Source: UMGS75 sp963648435
GTDB lineage: Bacteria > Bacillota_I > Bacilli_A > ML615J-28 > CAG-313
DNA: 23,355 nt
Direction of reading: 5' to 3'
NCBI GenBank assembly: GCA_963648435.1
Contig: CAVJDT010000030.1
Location: forward strand, 1 to 23,355
Made by a program: the position numbers and the translations under genes. This document shows, piece by piece, positions 1 to 7,597 of this stretch. Position 1 is the stretch's first letter. Every line of letters begins with the position of its first letter. The notes beneath the pieces are model-generated. The model saw nothing but the letters and a program-made list of their open reading frames with translations, was not told where the DNA came from and did no database searches.

Positions 1-843
1 TATATTCTCACTCCAACCTAATTCATTAATATAATATTCTTTTTTCTCATAACCATAAATTGCACAATTAGTATTTTTACCCTTTTTCACTCTATCGTCA
101 TGTGCCTCGTCTTCTGTATTAGCTATTTTATTATACCAACCATGTGATATTATGGCATCATTTACATCCACATTTGAATAACAATTTATAATTTCTGCTT
201 TCATGTCAGAAAAATATGTGCAATTTGTACCTGCAATATCTCCAACAAAAGCGTAAATTGATGGATTAATGTTACCAGCACCAACAATTCCTAGAGATTC
301 CATTGATATTCTTCCAATCACATAGCAATCTTTAATAACATTATAATTTGTACCTACAATTCCTCCTATTGTGGGATGTATACCTTTTCTCGTCCAGTAC
401 ATATCTATATCAAAATTTGTTACTCCTAATCTTTCTATGGTGCCATCGTTAAATTCAAATAGACCTATGTAATTAGTATAATATTTATGGTCTGGATATC
501 TATTCTTGATGACAAAATTACTTATTTCATAACCATTACCATTAAAATAACCTTTGAAATAATGAATTGGATTCCAGTTTATTCCTTCTAAATCGATATC
601 AGCCTGTAATTCGTAATATAACTCATTGCCTTTATCTTCATTTGTTTGATTAGCTAAATAGATTAGTTTTCCTTTTGTATCTATTACATATGGATTATCA
701 ATTGTTCCATCACCTTCTGTGTATGGTTCTTCACCTCTTAGTTTTTGATATTTTTCTACTGGTATTTTTTCTATTGTAGTATAACAACTAGTAGTTATAC
801 TACAAATAATAAGTACCATAAAAATTATTAATGATCTTTTCAT
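1..843 (-). CDS. Surface lipoprotein with GLUG-like repeats (partial, 3' end outside window)
   Basis: Open frame of 281 codons from ATG at 843 to the window edge, so the C-terminus is missing. The first 20 residues form a signal peptide (MKRSLIIFMVLIICSITTSC) ending in a usable lipobox (TTSC), which predicts a lipid-anchored surface protein. After it comes a segment typical of Gram-positive surface proteins of the GLUG/Listeria-Bacteroides-repeat type: GTIDNPYVIDTKGKLIYLA, then LQADIDLEGINWNPI, then FKGYFNGNGYEISNF, followed by G-I-VGTN and INCYSNVDV strands that resemble GLUG repeats (G-I-x-NCYSxGxV). Such proteins are usually adhesive or cell-wall associated, but substrate and role cannot be read from the sequence. 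The Shine-Dalgarno AAGGAGG sits 6-7 bases upstream of the ATG. A promoter and a short leader ORF lie in the 242-base leader. The frame was read base by base on the reverse complement and contains no stop. Confidence 0.85.
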   Translation of the reverse strand, partial: MKRSLIIFMVLIICSITTSCYTTIEKIPVEKYQKLRGEEPYTEGDGTIDNPYVIDTKGKLIYLANQTNEDKGNELYYELQADIDLEGINWNPIHYFKGYFNGNGYEISNFVIKNRYPDHKYYTNYIGLFEFNDGTIERLGVTNFDIDMYWTRKGIHPTIGGIVGTNYNVIKDCYVIGRISMESLGIVGAGNINPSIYAFVGDIAGTNCTYFSDMKAEIINCYSNVDVNDAIISHGWYNKIANTEDEAHDDRVKKGKNTNCAIYGYEKKEYYINELGWSENI

Positions 844-926
844 TTTGTTCCTCCTTTTTATTCATTTCATATTTACCTGTTTAATTGTTAACCATAAGAA
901 TAATTATTCCTAGAAATAATTTTTTA

Positions 927-968
927 TTACTCTTTGATTATTCTTTTTAGTAATATATAAATTCTCAT
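927..968 (-). CDS. 13-residue ORF (uORF) in lipoprotein leader
   Basis: ATG at 968 is preceded by a very strong ribosome site (GGGGAGGAAAGTA then ATG) and followed by 12 sense codons and TAA at 927, giving MRIYILLKRIIKE. It lies between the promoter at 999-1027 and the lipoprotein start at 843, so it should be the first thing translated from this transcript. The peptide is hydrophobic and basic, with no run of one regulatory amino acid, so it is not an obvious attenuation peptide. An AT-rich inverted repeat (AATTATT/AATAATT, 901-920 region) follows the stop. It could be a leader peptide, a small membrane peptide, or a remnant. Translation is inferred only from the ribosome site. Confidence 0.4.
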   Translation of the reverse strand: MRIYILLKRIIKE

Positions 969-998
969 TACTTTCCTCCCCTTAATGTTGTTACTTAT

Positions 999-1027
999 AG
1001 TATACCATAATTTTATTTTTATTACAA
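999..1027 (-). promoter_or_regulatory. Sigma-A promoter for the lipoprotein gene and its leader ORF
   Basis: On the minus strand, -35 TTGTAA (1027-1022), a 17-base spacer, and -10 TATACT (1004-999) with an extended TGG just before it. Transcription would start near 992 and give a leader of about 150 bases before the lipoprotein ATG. This is the only good promoter seen in the 242-base gap. Confidence 0.65.
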
Positions 1028-1050
1028 GATAAAATTTATTTCTAGTAAGT

Positions 1051-1077
1051 AAAAACGTAAGCAATATTATGCTTACG
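1051..1077 (-). terminator. Intrinsic terminator after the cotE/LysM unit
   Basis: Perfect 8-bp stem (1056-1063 with 1070-1077, CGTAAGCA/TGCTTACG) and a 6-base loop. On the minus strand it is followed by a run of five T (1055-1051). It lies 9 bases past the TAA of the LysM gene. Confidence 0.75.
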
Positions 1078-1085
1078 CTTAACTA

Positions 1086-1550
1086 TTATATTGTTGTTTT
1101 TCGTTTTCTTAAATTGTATGGCGGATAGTATGGATAATACGGTGGATAAGGAGGATAATATCCATTATAAAAAATTGACGATTTTGGATAATTTACTTCT
1201 TTCATTGTTTTAGTTTGTTTTATTTCTTGAGGTTTTTGACCTATCTCTTTGTTATCTTTCGATTCATTAAGACTATTTTCAATATCAGCCTTAACTATGT
1301 TTTCCTCATTAGAAGTAAGATCACTTAAATTTGTTATTTTAGGATAATAATCTTCAATAAAAGGTTCAACATCATTTAAATCATCTTTTACTATTTCTGG
1401 TATTGATGGTAAATTTAATTTTGTCCCCGCCACTAGTTTATCCCAATCTCTAATGTGCTGATTAATATTTTTAATTTCACTTATATTTAAATTGTAAGTT
1501 AGTGCAATTTTTTCTATTGTTTCATTCATTCTTACTATATGTTGTACCAT
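1086..1550 (-). CDS. LysM-domain protein with Tyr/Pro-rich tail, SafA-like spore coat morphogenetic protein
   Basis: About 154 residues. Residues 1-45 form one LysM domain (MVQHIVRMNETIEKIALTYN... then a KLVAGTKLNLP end), the same position and style as the N-terminal LysM of Bacillus SafA, which anchors the inner coat at the cortex. The middle is acidic and Lys/Glu-rich. The C-terminus has a striking Tyr/Pro tail (YNGYYPPYPPYYPYYPPY) ending in basic residues (NLRKRKTTI). The gene begins 10 bases after cotE, so the two are cotranscribed, and a terminator follows. The start at 1550 is chosen because an AAGGAGG site precedes it; an in-frame ATG at 1580 lies inside cotE without such a site. A coat role is inferred from domain, tail and neighbour; SpoVID-like or a generic LysM protein are alternatives. 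Confidence 0.8.
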   Translation of the reverse strand: MVQHIVRMNETIEKIALTYNLNISEIKNINQHIRDWDKLVAGTKLNLPSIPEIVKDDLNDVEPFIEDYYPKITNLSDLTSNEENIVKADIENSLNESKDNKEIGQKPQEIKQTKTMKEVNYPKSSIFYNGYYPPYPPYYPYYPPYNLRKRKTTI

Positions 1551-1560
1551 GATTTCCTCC

Positions 1561-2082
1561 TTAACTTGTTGGTGTGTCATTTAGAAAGTCTTCATTTATT
1601 TCATTTTCAAAATCATCATCAGGTTCTAAATTATCAACGCAATTAAAGACTGTAACCATCATCTTTGTTTCGCCAATTACTTCAACTAATACTTCAAATA
1701 CTACTTCTATTTCAATTCCTTGATCCGTTATTATCGCATTAGTGCAGGTTGGTTGTTGTAATACTCTTGCGATAACATCGCAATTATCGCCAATATTATC
1801 ACAAATGATTTCTCTAACCTTTATACAGCCATCATAGTTTATGGTAGATCTTGCAATGTCAGTTTTGGTATTGTTATCATATGCATACCAAACATTTACT
1901 TCAAAATTACCTTTTAAATCTACTTTCTTTTCTTTTAGTTCTGCTTCAAAGTTATGATTAATTACCCAGCATCCTAAAATACTAAAAGCATCATTAGTTG
2001 GATTTATTCGTTCATTAACACGAAAGATTTTTTTACCTTTGGCAACAACGGCTCTGGTGACTATTTCGCGAACTTCATTCAT
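1561..2082 (-). CDS. cotE: Outer spore coat morphogenetic protein CotE
   Basis: 173 residues, against about 181 in B. subtilis. CotE forms the layer on the forespore on which the outer coat assembles. The sequence follows the family along its whole length: REIVTRAVVAKGKK at the start, SILGCWVINHNFEAE near residue 35, NVWYAYDNNTKT around residue 65, VIARVLQQPTCTNA near 105, VEVIGETKMMV near 135, and the acidic tail typical of CotE (EPDDDFENEINEDF). The start ATG at 2082 has a GAGGAGG ribosome site. It is followed at 10 bases by the LysM gene. In B. subtilis cotE lies downstream of miaB, as here. A sigma-K/E-like -10 (2153-2161) lies upstream. CotE is not expected outside the Bacilli, so it is a good taxonomic marker. 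Confidence 0.95.
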   Translation of the reverse strand: MNEVREIVTRAVVAKGKKIFRVNERINPTNDAFSILGCWVINHNFEAELKEKKVDLKGNFEVNVWYAYDNNTKTDIARSTINYDGCIKVREIICDNIGDNCDVIARVLQQPTCTNAIITDQGIEIEVVFEVLVEVIGETKMMVTVFNCVDNLEPDDDFENEINEDFLNDTPTS

Positions 2083-2152
2083 TTATATCCCTCCTCAATA
2101 ATAATATATTCATTATTTAGACTAGACGTGACTATTTTTTCTTACTCATTCA

Positions 2153-2161
2153 TAATATATG
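2153..2161 (-). promoter_or_regulatory. Possible sporulation (sigma-E/K type) -10 upstream of cotE
   Basis: On the minus strand the bases read CATATATTA, which fits the sigma-K -10 pattern CATAnnnTA and is close to sigma-E CATACAnT. It sits about 70 bases upstream of the cotE ATG and just after the terminator of the preceding gene. No convincing -35 (AC for sigma-K, ATATT-like for sigma-E) was found at the right spacing, so this is tentative. B. subtilis cotE is known to have both sigma-E and sigma-K promoters. Confidence 0.3.
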
Positions 2162-2200
2162 CAAAAGAAAAAAATAAATAACCCCAACAGGCTATTTATT
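2161..2200 (-). terminator. Intrinsic terminator after the exported-protein gene
   Basis: 11-bp stem (2173-2183 with 2190-2200, one G-U pair) with a 6-base loop. On the minus strand it is followed by TTTTTT-C-TTTT. It begins 3 bases after the TAA of the upstream gene and separates it from cotE. Confidence 0.85.
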
Positions 2201-2203
2201 ATT

Positions 2204-2674
2204 TTACATTACTTGTTCGATGATAGGTATTAAAACAATGACATTTCTAGTGCCTATATAGTATGGAAGAAAATCACCATCTTCATATGTATATGGTAAT
2301 GAAATTATGTCACTTTCTTCATCGTGGTTTGCACTTCTTAGTTTTTTCCATCCACTAATTATATATGTTTTAGAGATTGGTTCAGGATTTTCTTCTGTCA
2401 CATCAGTATAATCAAGTACCGTTTTTGATAATTCAAATGTTTCATCAAGTTTTATTTGACCTCTTTTAATATAAACAACATTATATCTGCTTAATTTAAA
2501 AACATCTTTTTGATTACCTTTTTCATCAGTGTATGTTGGATATTCATCATATAAAGAATCAATGTCAATCATAACTTTTTTACTATCTTTAGTTGATGAG
2601 CAATTACAATCGAATGGAAATGCGGCTACATCTAAGATTAATACAAACAAAACAATAAATCTTTTTAAAGTCAT
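2204..2674 (-). CDS. Small exported protein of unknown function
   Basis: 156 residues. I do not recognise the family. The N-terminus (MTLKRFIVLFVLILDVAAFP) looks like a signal peptide; the following PFDCNCSS has cysteines, but PFDC is not a proper lipobox, so it may be secreted or anchored by its hydrophobic start. The remainder is soluble and acidic, with strand-like stretches (RYNVVYIKRGQIKL, KTYIISGWKKL, RNVIVLIPIIEQVM). The ATG at 2674 has a GAGGTGAT ribosome site. It sits between miaB and cotE, the place of ricA (ymcA) in B. subtilis, but it is not RicA. It has its own terminator downstream and a weak promoter upstream, so it is probably a single-gene unit. Confidence 0.75.
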   Translation of the reverse strand: MTLKRFIVLFVLILDVAAFPFDCNCSSTKDSKKVMIDIDSLYDEYPTYTDEKGNQKDVFKLSRYNVVYIKRGQIKLDETFELSKTVLDYTDVTEENPEPISKTYIISGWKKLRSANHDEESDIISLPYTYEDGDFLPYYIGTRNVIVLIPIIEQVM

Positions 2675-2730
2675 ACTATCACCTCAATTAATATTACCAT
2701 ATAATTTAATTATATGCAAGTAATATGAAA

Positions 2731-2758
2731 AGTATACCAATATTAAAATTGATATACT
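2731..2758 (-). terminator. Probable terminator after miaB
   Basis: 11-bp stem (2731-2741 with 2748-2758, one G-U pair), loop of 6, followed on the minus strand by TTTTC. The T run is short, so termination may be partial. It starts 7 bases after the miaB stop. Confidence 0.55.
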
Positions 2759-2764
2759 CACTTT

Positions 2765-4210
2765 TTATTTTAATAATTCACCAAACAAATGCCATGAATA
2801 TGCTTTATTTATTTTTACCTTAACAATGTCTCCTACTTTTATATTAGTTCCTTCAAAGTTTACTAGCATATTTTGAGGAGTATAACCGGTAAGAATTTTA
2901 TCATTGTTCTTGCTTGGTCCTTCAACCAAAACTTCAACAACTTTATTTTCATATTCTTTATGAGCCTTTAATGCATATTCATTTACTACTTCATTTAAAG
3001 TTTCTAATCTTTGGTGTTTTTCTTCTTCGGTTAAGGAGTTAGGATACTTTGAAGCAGGGGTTCCCTCACGTGGAGAATATATAAATGTATAAGCTCCTGC
3101 ATATCCTACTTCTTTAACAAGTTCAATTGTTTTTTGGAAGTCTTCTTCGGTTTCACCAGGAAAGGCAACAATAATATCGGTTGTAAGACTAATATTTGGA
3201 ATTTTTGATTTTAATTTATTAATCTTATCCATATATTCTTCTTTGGTATATTTGCGATTCATTTTCTTAAGAACTGTATCGCTACCAGATTGAACAGGTA
3301 AGTGTAGATGAGGCATAATATTACCACCAAGAGCCATCGCATCGATTGTCGCATCATCTAAATCTCTTGGATGAGAAGTTGTATAACGAATTCGTTTAAT
3401 ATCCGTTTTATGAAGGTCTTCTAAAAGATTAGCAAAAGTGTAATTTAAATCTTTAAAATCTTTTCCATAAGCATTTACATTTTGACCAAGTAAAGTTACT
3501 TCAATGTATCCATCTTTAGCTAATTGCTTTACTTCTTCAATGATTGCTTCTGGTCTTCTTGATCTTTCTTTTCCTCTTGTATATGGCACGATACAATATG
3601 TACAAAATTCATCACATCCATACATAATGTTTACCCAAGCTTTTTTAGGGTGATCTCTTTTAACTGGTAAGTCTTCATATATATCGCCTTCAATTGATAG
3701 TACTTCAATTGATTTTTTTGAATCAATCATTCTATCATATAAATATTCAGGAAGTGATGAAATATTATGAGTACCAAAGACAATATCAACTTGTGGAAAT
3801 TTTTCCTTTAAGGCTGTTATTATTTTTTCTTCTTGAGGCATGCATCCACAAATACCAATTAACATATCTGGGTTTTGCTTTTTATATTTTTGAAGTCTTC
3901 CTAATTCTCCAAATACTCTTTCTTCAGCGTTTTCTCTAATGGCACAAGTATTAAATAAAACAAGGGTTGCTTCAAGTTCATTATTTGTTTCTTCAAATCC
4001 CATCATTTCAAGCATACCTGCAATCTTTTCACTATCTGCAAGGTTACCTTGACATCCATAGGTTTTAAGTAAATATTTTTTACCAACCCCTAAATTTAAA
4101 TATTTAGGATTCATTAGAAAGTGATGAATATCTATTGTTTCATTTCTTCGCATTCTTGCTTCTTTAATTGATGGTTCAACTAATTTTACGTATTGTACTT
4201 TTTTCTTCAT
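2765..4210 (-). CDS. miaB: tRNA-2-methylthio-N6-dimethylallyladenosine synthase MiaB
   Basis: 481 residues. MiaB is a radical-SAM methylthiotransferase that converts i6A37 to ms2i6A37 in tRNAs reading UNN codons. The N-terminal UPF0004 domain has its three cluster cysteines at C53 (KTYGCQGN), C89 (FNTCAIRENA) and C123 (ICGCMPQ). The radical-SAM motif is C199-xxx-C203-xx-C206 (GCDEFCTYC). The family signatures YTTSHPRD, HLPVQSGS and FPGETEEDF follow, and a TRAM domain ends the protein (about residues 415-481). The ATG at 4210 has a GGAAGG site. The gene starts 5 bases after the GNAT gene and is likely cotranscribed with it. B. subtilis has miaB in the same neighbourhood (spoVS - tdh - kbl - miaB - ricA - cotE). 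Confidence 0.97.
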   Translation of the reverse strand: MKKKVQYVKLVEPSIKEARMRRNETIDIHHFLMNPKYLNLGVGKKYLLKTYGCQGNLADSEKIAGMLEMMGFEETNNELEATLVLFNTCAIRENAEERVFGELGRLQKYKKQNPDMLIGICGCMPQEEKIITALKEKFPQVDIVFGTHNISSLPEYLYDRMIDSKKSIEVLSIEGDIYEDLPVKRDHPKKAWVNIMYGCDEFCTYCIVPYTRGKERSRRPEAIIEEVKQLAKDGYIEVTLLGQNVNAYGKDFKDLNYTFANLLEDLHKTDIKRIRYTTSHPRDLDDATIDAMALGGNIMPHLHLPVQSGSDTVLKKMNRKYTKEEYMDKINKLKSKIPNISLTTDIIVAFPGETEEDFQKTIELVKEVGYAGAYTFIYSPREGTPASKYPNSLTEEEKHQRLETLNEVVNEYALKAHKEYENKVVEVLVEGPSKNNDKILTGYTPQNMLVNFEGTNIKVGDIVKVKINKAYSWHLFGELLK

Positions 4211-4215
4211 ATTTA

Positions 4216-4770
4216 CTACCTTCCGAATTTTTCAAAAAATTCTTGATTTGTTATTCCATATTGAATTTTATCAAATATTTTTCCATCATAGCGAAGATAA
4301 CCATTTCTAGCTACACCTTCTTTGATGAATCCTAGCTTTTCACATACCCTTTGTGATTGGTAATTATCAACAAATACTCCTACTTCTATTCTTTTTAAAT
4401 GTAAATATTCAAACCCATAATTCAAAACTTCAAATGCGGCTTCAGGAATTATACCTTGTCCCCAGTATGCTGGATTTAAGGCATAGCCAAGTTCAGCTTT
4501 AAAATTAGGTATATGATTGTATAATTCAATTGTTCCAATCATTTTTCCATTATCACGGTAAACAATAGCCCAATTTCCTAGTTCATATGGTGATTTAATC
4601 ATTTGCATATTTCTAATTATCGCAATGGTTTGATCAATCGATGTGTGTGGTTCCCAACCAGCTTGGGGGCCAACATAAGGTGTACGTGCATATTCATACA
4701 TATCATCAGCATCGAGTACAGATATTGGTCTAATAATTAATCTTGATGTCATTAATGTTGGTAAATTCAC
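4216..4770 (-). CDS. GNAT acetyltransferase, RimJ/RimL type
   Basis: About 184 residues from a GTG at 4770. Family features: TSRLIIRPISVLDADDMYEYA at the start, GNWAIVYRDNGKMIGTIEL, then the acetyl-CoA motif A region AELGYALNPAYWGQGIIPEA (Q/R-x-x-G-like loop), and N-x-x-S-x-R-V-x-E-K-L-G-F near residue 145, which is diagnostic of RimJ/RimL-like N-acetyltransferases. Likely substrates are a ribosomal-protein N-terminus or a small amine, but this cannot be told from sequence. The start is chosen because an ideal AGGAGG lies 6-7 bases before the GTG; an in-frame ATG at 4788 would place that ribosome site inside the gene and overlap the spoVS terminator. It is followed by miaB after 5 bases. Confidence 0.88.
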   Translation of the reverse strand: MNLPTLMTSRLIIRPISVLDADDMYEYARTPYVGPQAGWEPHTSIDQTIAIIRNMQMIKSPYELGNWAIVYRDNGKMIGTIELYNHIPNFKAELGYALNPAYWGQGIIPEAAFEVLNYGFEYLHLKRIEVGVFVDNYQSQRVCEKLGFIKEGVARNGYLRYDGKIFDKIQYGITNQEFFEKFGR

Positions 4771-4790
4771 ATTGACACCTCCTTCCATTC

Positions 4791-4813
4791 AAAAAGTTGG
4801 CAAACGCCAACTT
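4791..4813 (-). terminator. Intrinsic terminator overlapping the spoVS stop codon
   Basis: Perfect 8-bp stem (4794-4801 with 4806-4813, AAGTTGGC/GCCAACTT) with a 4-base loop, followed on the minus strand by a T run that starts within the second arm (TTTTT at 4795-4791). The first arm overlaps the spoVS TAA (4814-4812). Confidence 0.8.
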
Positions 4814-5075
4814 ATTTACGAGATTCTACAATTATTTTAATTGCGGTACGTTCTTCACCATCAATCATAATGTCACTAAATGCAGGGACACATACCAAAT
4901 CCTTTCCTGTTGGAGCAACATAACCTCTTGCGATTGCGATTGCTTTAATTGCTTGGTTTAAAGATCCAGCACCTACTGCTTGCATTTCAACAGTTTGTCT
5001 TTCGCGAAAAGCATTGGCTAACGCACCAGCAACTGAGTTTGGTTTTGATTTTGATGAAACTTTTAATACATCCAT
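4812..5075 (-). CDS. spoVS: Stage V sporulation protein S
   Basis: 87 residues, the usual length of this very conserved Alba-like protein. The sequence matches the family throughout: MDVLKVSSKSKPNSVAGALA, then VEMQAVGAGSLNQAIKAIAI, ARGYVAPTGKDLVCVPAFSD and ERTAIKIIVESRK. In B. subtilis it affects septum formation, coat assembly and cortex. The ATG at 5075 has a TAGGAGG site. It lies 74 bases after ymdB, as in B. subtilis, and ends in its own terminator. SpoVS homologues also occur in non-sporulating bacteria, so on its own it does not prove sporulation. Confidence 0.97.
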   Translation of the reverse strand: MDVLKVSSKSKPNSVAGALANAFRERQTVEMQAVGAGSLNQAIKAIAIARGYVAPTGKDLVCVPAFSDIMIDGEERTAIKIIVESRK

Positions 5076-5149
5076 AATATAATACCTCCTAGTAAATTTG
5101 TATTCATCTAATTCTATTCATAAAGAAAGGATTTAATGACTTACATTTA

Positions 5150-5926
5150 CTATTGTATCATATTAACTACCTCGAAATTTGTCACTTTATGCGTTACTTC
5201 ATTTATTTCTATAATTAAACCACATAATTGTTTTTTCCCTTTATCCATGGGAATGTGCCGACATGGAAGACCGGTAATAAATTTAGATTGAATCATTACT
5301 GGATCAACACCAATTACCCCATCACGGGCACCTGTCATTCCAAGATCAGTAATATACATTGTTCCATTATTTAAAACGTGGGCATCATTGGTTTGAACAT
5401 GAGTGTGAGTGCCAGCGATTATATTAACTTTTCCATCAAAATATAATCCATAGGCTATTTTTTCACTAGTTGTTTCACCATGAAAATCACAAATGTAGAT
5501 ATCACTTTTGACATTATTTAATAATTCCTCAGTAGCTCGGAAAGGACAATCAATTGGTCCTGCCATAAATGTACGGCCTAATACTTGGAAAACCGTAATG
5601 GTTATATTATTGTACCTAACTGTTATATATCCTTTTCCGGGATTACCTTTGGGAAGATTAAGTGGTCTTATTAACAAATTCGCATCTTGAATAAAGTTAT
5701 GAATATCATTATTTCTAAAGGCATGGTTGCCTAGCGTTACGACATTCACATTTTTGTCTAATAATTGTTTATAATAAGTTGCTGTAATTCCTGAACCATG
5801 GGCAATATTTTCAGCATTAACTATAACAAAATTAATTCCTTTTTGCATTCTTAATTCTGGTAGTTTAGTATCTAGAATACTACGACCCATCGCTCCATAT
5901 ACATCACCAATCATTAAAATTTTCAT
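5150..5926 (-). CDS. ymdB: YmdB-type metallophosphoesterase (2',3'-cyclic nucleotide phosphodiesterase)
   Basis: 258 residues (264 in B. subtilis). A calcineurin-like phosphoesterase that in B. subtilis hydrolyses cyclic nucleotides and controls the switch between motility and biofilm. The metal ligands are all visible: D8 (MIGDVYG), E39/N40 (NAENIAHGSG), N67-H68 (LGNH), H149 (CDFHGETTSEK) and H174/H176 (GTHTHVQTNDA). The gene follows rny by 13 bases and has only a weak AGAAAG ribosome site, so it is probably translationally coupled to rny. The rny-ymdB-spoVS order is conserved in Bacilli. Confidence 0.95.
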   Translation of the reverse strand: MKILMIGDVYGAMGRSILDTKLPELRMQKGINFVIVNAENIAHGSGITATYYKQLLDKNVNVVTLGNHAFRNNDIHNFIQDANLLIRPLNLPKGNPGKGYITVRYNNITITVFQVLGRTFMAGPIDCPFRATEELLNNVKSDIYICDFHGETTSEKIAYGLYFDGKVNIIAGTHTHVQTNDAHVLNNGTMYITDLGMTGARDGVIGVDPVMIQSKFITGLPCRHIPMDKGKKQLCGLIIEINEVTHKVTNFEVVNMIQ

Positions 5927-5939
5927 TTTTTTAATCTTT

Positions 5940-7514
5940 CTAACGAGCTGTTTCTTGAACTCGAACTTCTCTTATAACAACTACTTTAATATTACCTGGA
6001 TAATTCATAGTTGTTTCAATCTTATTTTTGATTTCACGTGCTAGCATACAAGCTTCAGCATCGGTGATTTCTTCAGGCTTAACAATAATACGAACTTCAC
6101 GACCTGCTTGAAGGGCATATGTTTTATCAACGCCTTTAAATTCATTTGTTAATTCCTCTAATTGTTGTAATCTCTTAATATAATTATCAAGTGATTCACT
6201 GCGTGCCCCTGGACGAGCTGCCGATAGTGTATCTGCTGCCGCAACAAGATGAGCAATAACTGTTTGGGCTTCCTTATCACCATGATGTGATGCGATTGCG
6301 TCAATAACAGTTGGATTTTCTCTAAACTTAGTAGCAATTTCAACACCAATTTCAACGTGACTACCTTCTGTTTCATGGTCAGTTGCTTTACCAATATCAT
6401 GTAGTAAACCAGCACGACGGGCTAAAGTTTCGTCTTCGCCAATTTCTGCGGCAAGTTTACCCGCAAGGAAGGCGACTTCTTTTGAATGTTGTAAAGCATT
6501 TTGACCATAACTTGTTCTAAAATGAAGGCGTCCAATTAATTTAACAAGTTCAGGATGAATTTTACCAATACCAATTTCAAATACGGCTTTTTCTCCTTCT
6601 TCACGCATTTCATTTTCAAGTTCTTTAGTACACTTACTAAATACTTCTTCTATTCTTGGTGGTTGAATTCGACCATCTGATACTAAGATTTCAAGGGTTC
6701 TTCTGGCAATTTCCCTACGTACAGGGTCAAAGCAAGAAATAACTACTGAATCTGGTGTATCATCAATTATTAGGTCAACACCAGTTACAGCTTCGATTGC
6801 TCGAATATTACGGCCTTCACGACCAATAATACGACCTTTCATTTCATCATTTGGAAGTGAAACTACCGATACTGTTTTTTCTTGGACAGTTTCATTAGCA
6901 TATTGTTGAATAGCATTAGCAAGAATAACTTGTGATTTGTTGATACTTTCATACTTAGCTTTTTCCGTTTCATCCTTTACATATATAGCCATTTCCATAG
7001 CCATATCTTCTTTAAGTCTATTAAACACAATTTCTCTTGCTTCATCAAGACTTAAACCAGCAATTTCCATCAATTTCTTTTCTTGTTCTTCAATTAACTC
7101 CTCTATTCTACTGTTACGTTTTTCAACTTCAGCAATACGATTTTCTAATTTATTTTCTTTTGTAATTAAACTAGCTTCACGTTTATCCAAATTATCAGAA
7201 CGATTGTCTAAACTTGTTTCACGACGTTCTAATTTATTTGCTTCTTCTTGAAGTTGTTGTTTCTTTTCTCTAACTTCTGCATTATGTGATTCACGTAGAC
7301 CTTGAATTTCTTTTTTAGCTTCATTGATTAATTCATTTTGACGTTTAGTCGCAGTTTCTTCAGCATCAGAAATAATCTTTTTAGCTTCTTTGCCTAGTTT
7401 TTCATATTTTGCTTCTATTATATTCTTACCTTTGTTAAGGGCATAAAAATACGCACCTGCTGCACCGGCAAGTAACGCAACAACGATGAGGAGAATACCT
7501 AACCATATTGGCAT
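5940..7514 (-). CDS. rny: Ribonuclease Y
   Basis: 524 residues, close to the usual 520. Membrane-anchored endoribonuclease that starts mRNA decay and is part of the Gram-positive degradosome-like network. Order of parts: one N-terminal transmembrane helix (about residues 4-25), a long coiled coil rich in Glu/Lys (about 30-170), a KH domain (MKGRIIGREGRNIRAIEAVTG, about 225-245) and an HD domain (GLLHDIGKATDHE, about 368-380, with SHHGDKEA downstream). The ATG at 7514 has an AAGGAG site. A consensus promoter lies at 7598-7626. Rny-ymdB form an operon; the neighbour upstream is the divergent recU. Confidence 0.97.
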   Translation of the reverse strand: MPIWLGILLIVVALLAGAAGAYFYALNKGKNIIEAKYEKLGKEAKKIISDAEETATKRQNELINEAKKEIQGLRESHNAEVREKKQQLQEEANKLERRETSLDNRSDNLDKREASLITKENKLENRIAEVEKRNSRIEELIEEQEKKLMEIAGLSLDEAREIVFNRLKEDMAMEMAIYVKDETEKAKYESINKSQVILANAIQQYANETVQEKTVSVVSLPNDEMKGRIIGREGRNIRAIEAVTGVDLIIDDTPDSVVISCFDPVRREIARRTLEILVSDGRIQPPRIEEVFSKCTKELENEMREEGEKAVFEIGIGKIHPELVKLIGRLHFRTSYGQNALQHSKEVAFLAGKLAAEIGEDETLARRAGLLHDIGKATDHETEGSHVEIGVEIATKFRENPTVIDAIASHHGDKEAQTVIAHLVAAADTLSAARPGARSESLDNYIKRLQQLEELTNEFKGVDKTYALQAGREVRIIVKPEEITDAEACMLAREIKNKIETTMNYPGNIKVVVIREVRVQETAR

Positions 7515-7597
7515 GTTTTTATTCTCCTTTCAAATATTAAATTGTATTTAAATTATATATATAGCTTCCAAGCAAGCATTATAATCCATACCTATCT

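Noticed and set aside
5076..5149. Sigma-H promoter of spoVS
   Set aside because: An ATAGAATTA block resembles a sigma-H -10, but no AGGA-type -35 lies at the right distance.
6158..7251. Long open frames inside rny on either strand
   Set aside because: They are shadows of the rny frame: no ribosome site, low-complexity Ser/Leu-rich products and no family resemblance.
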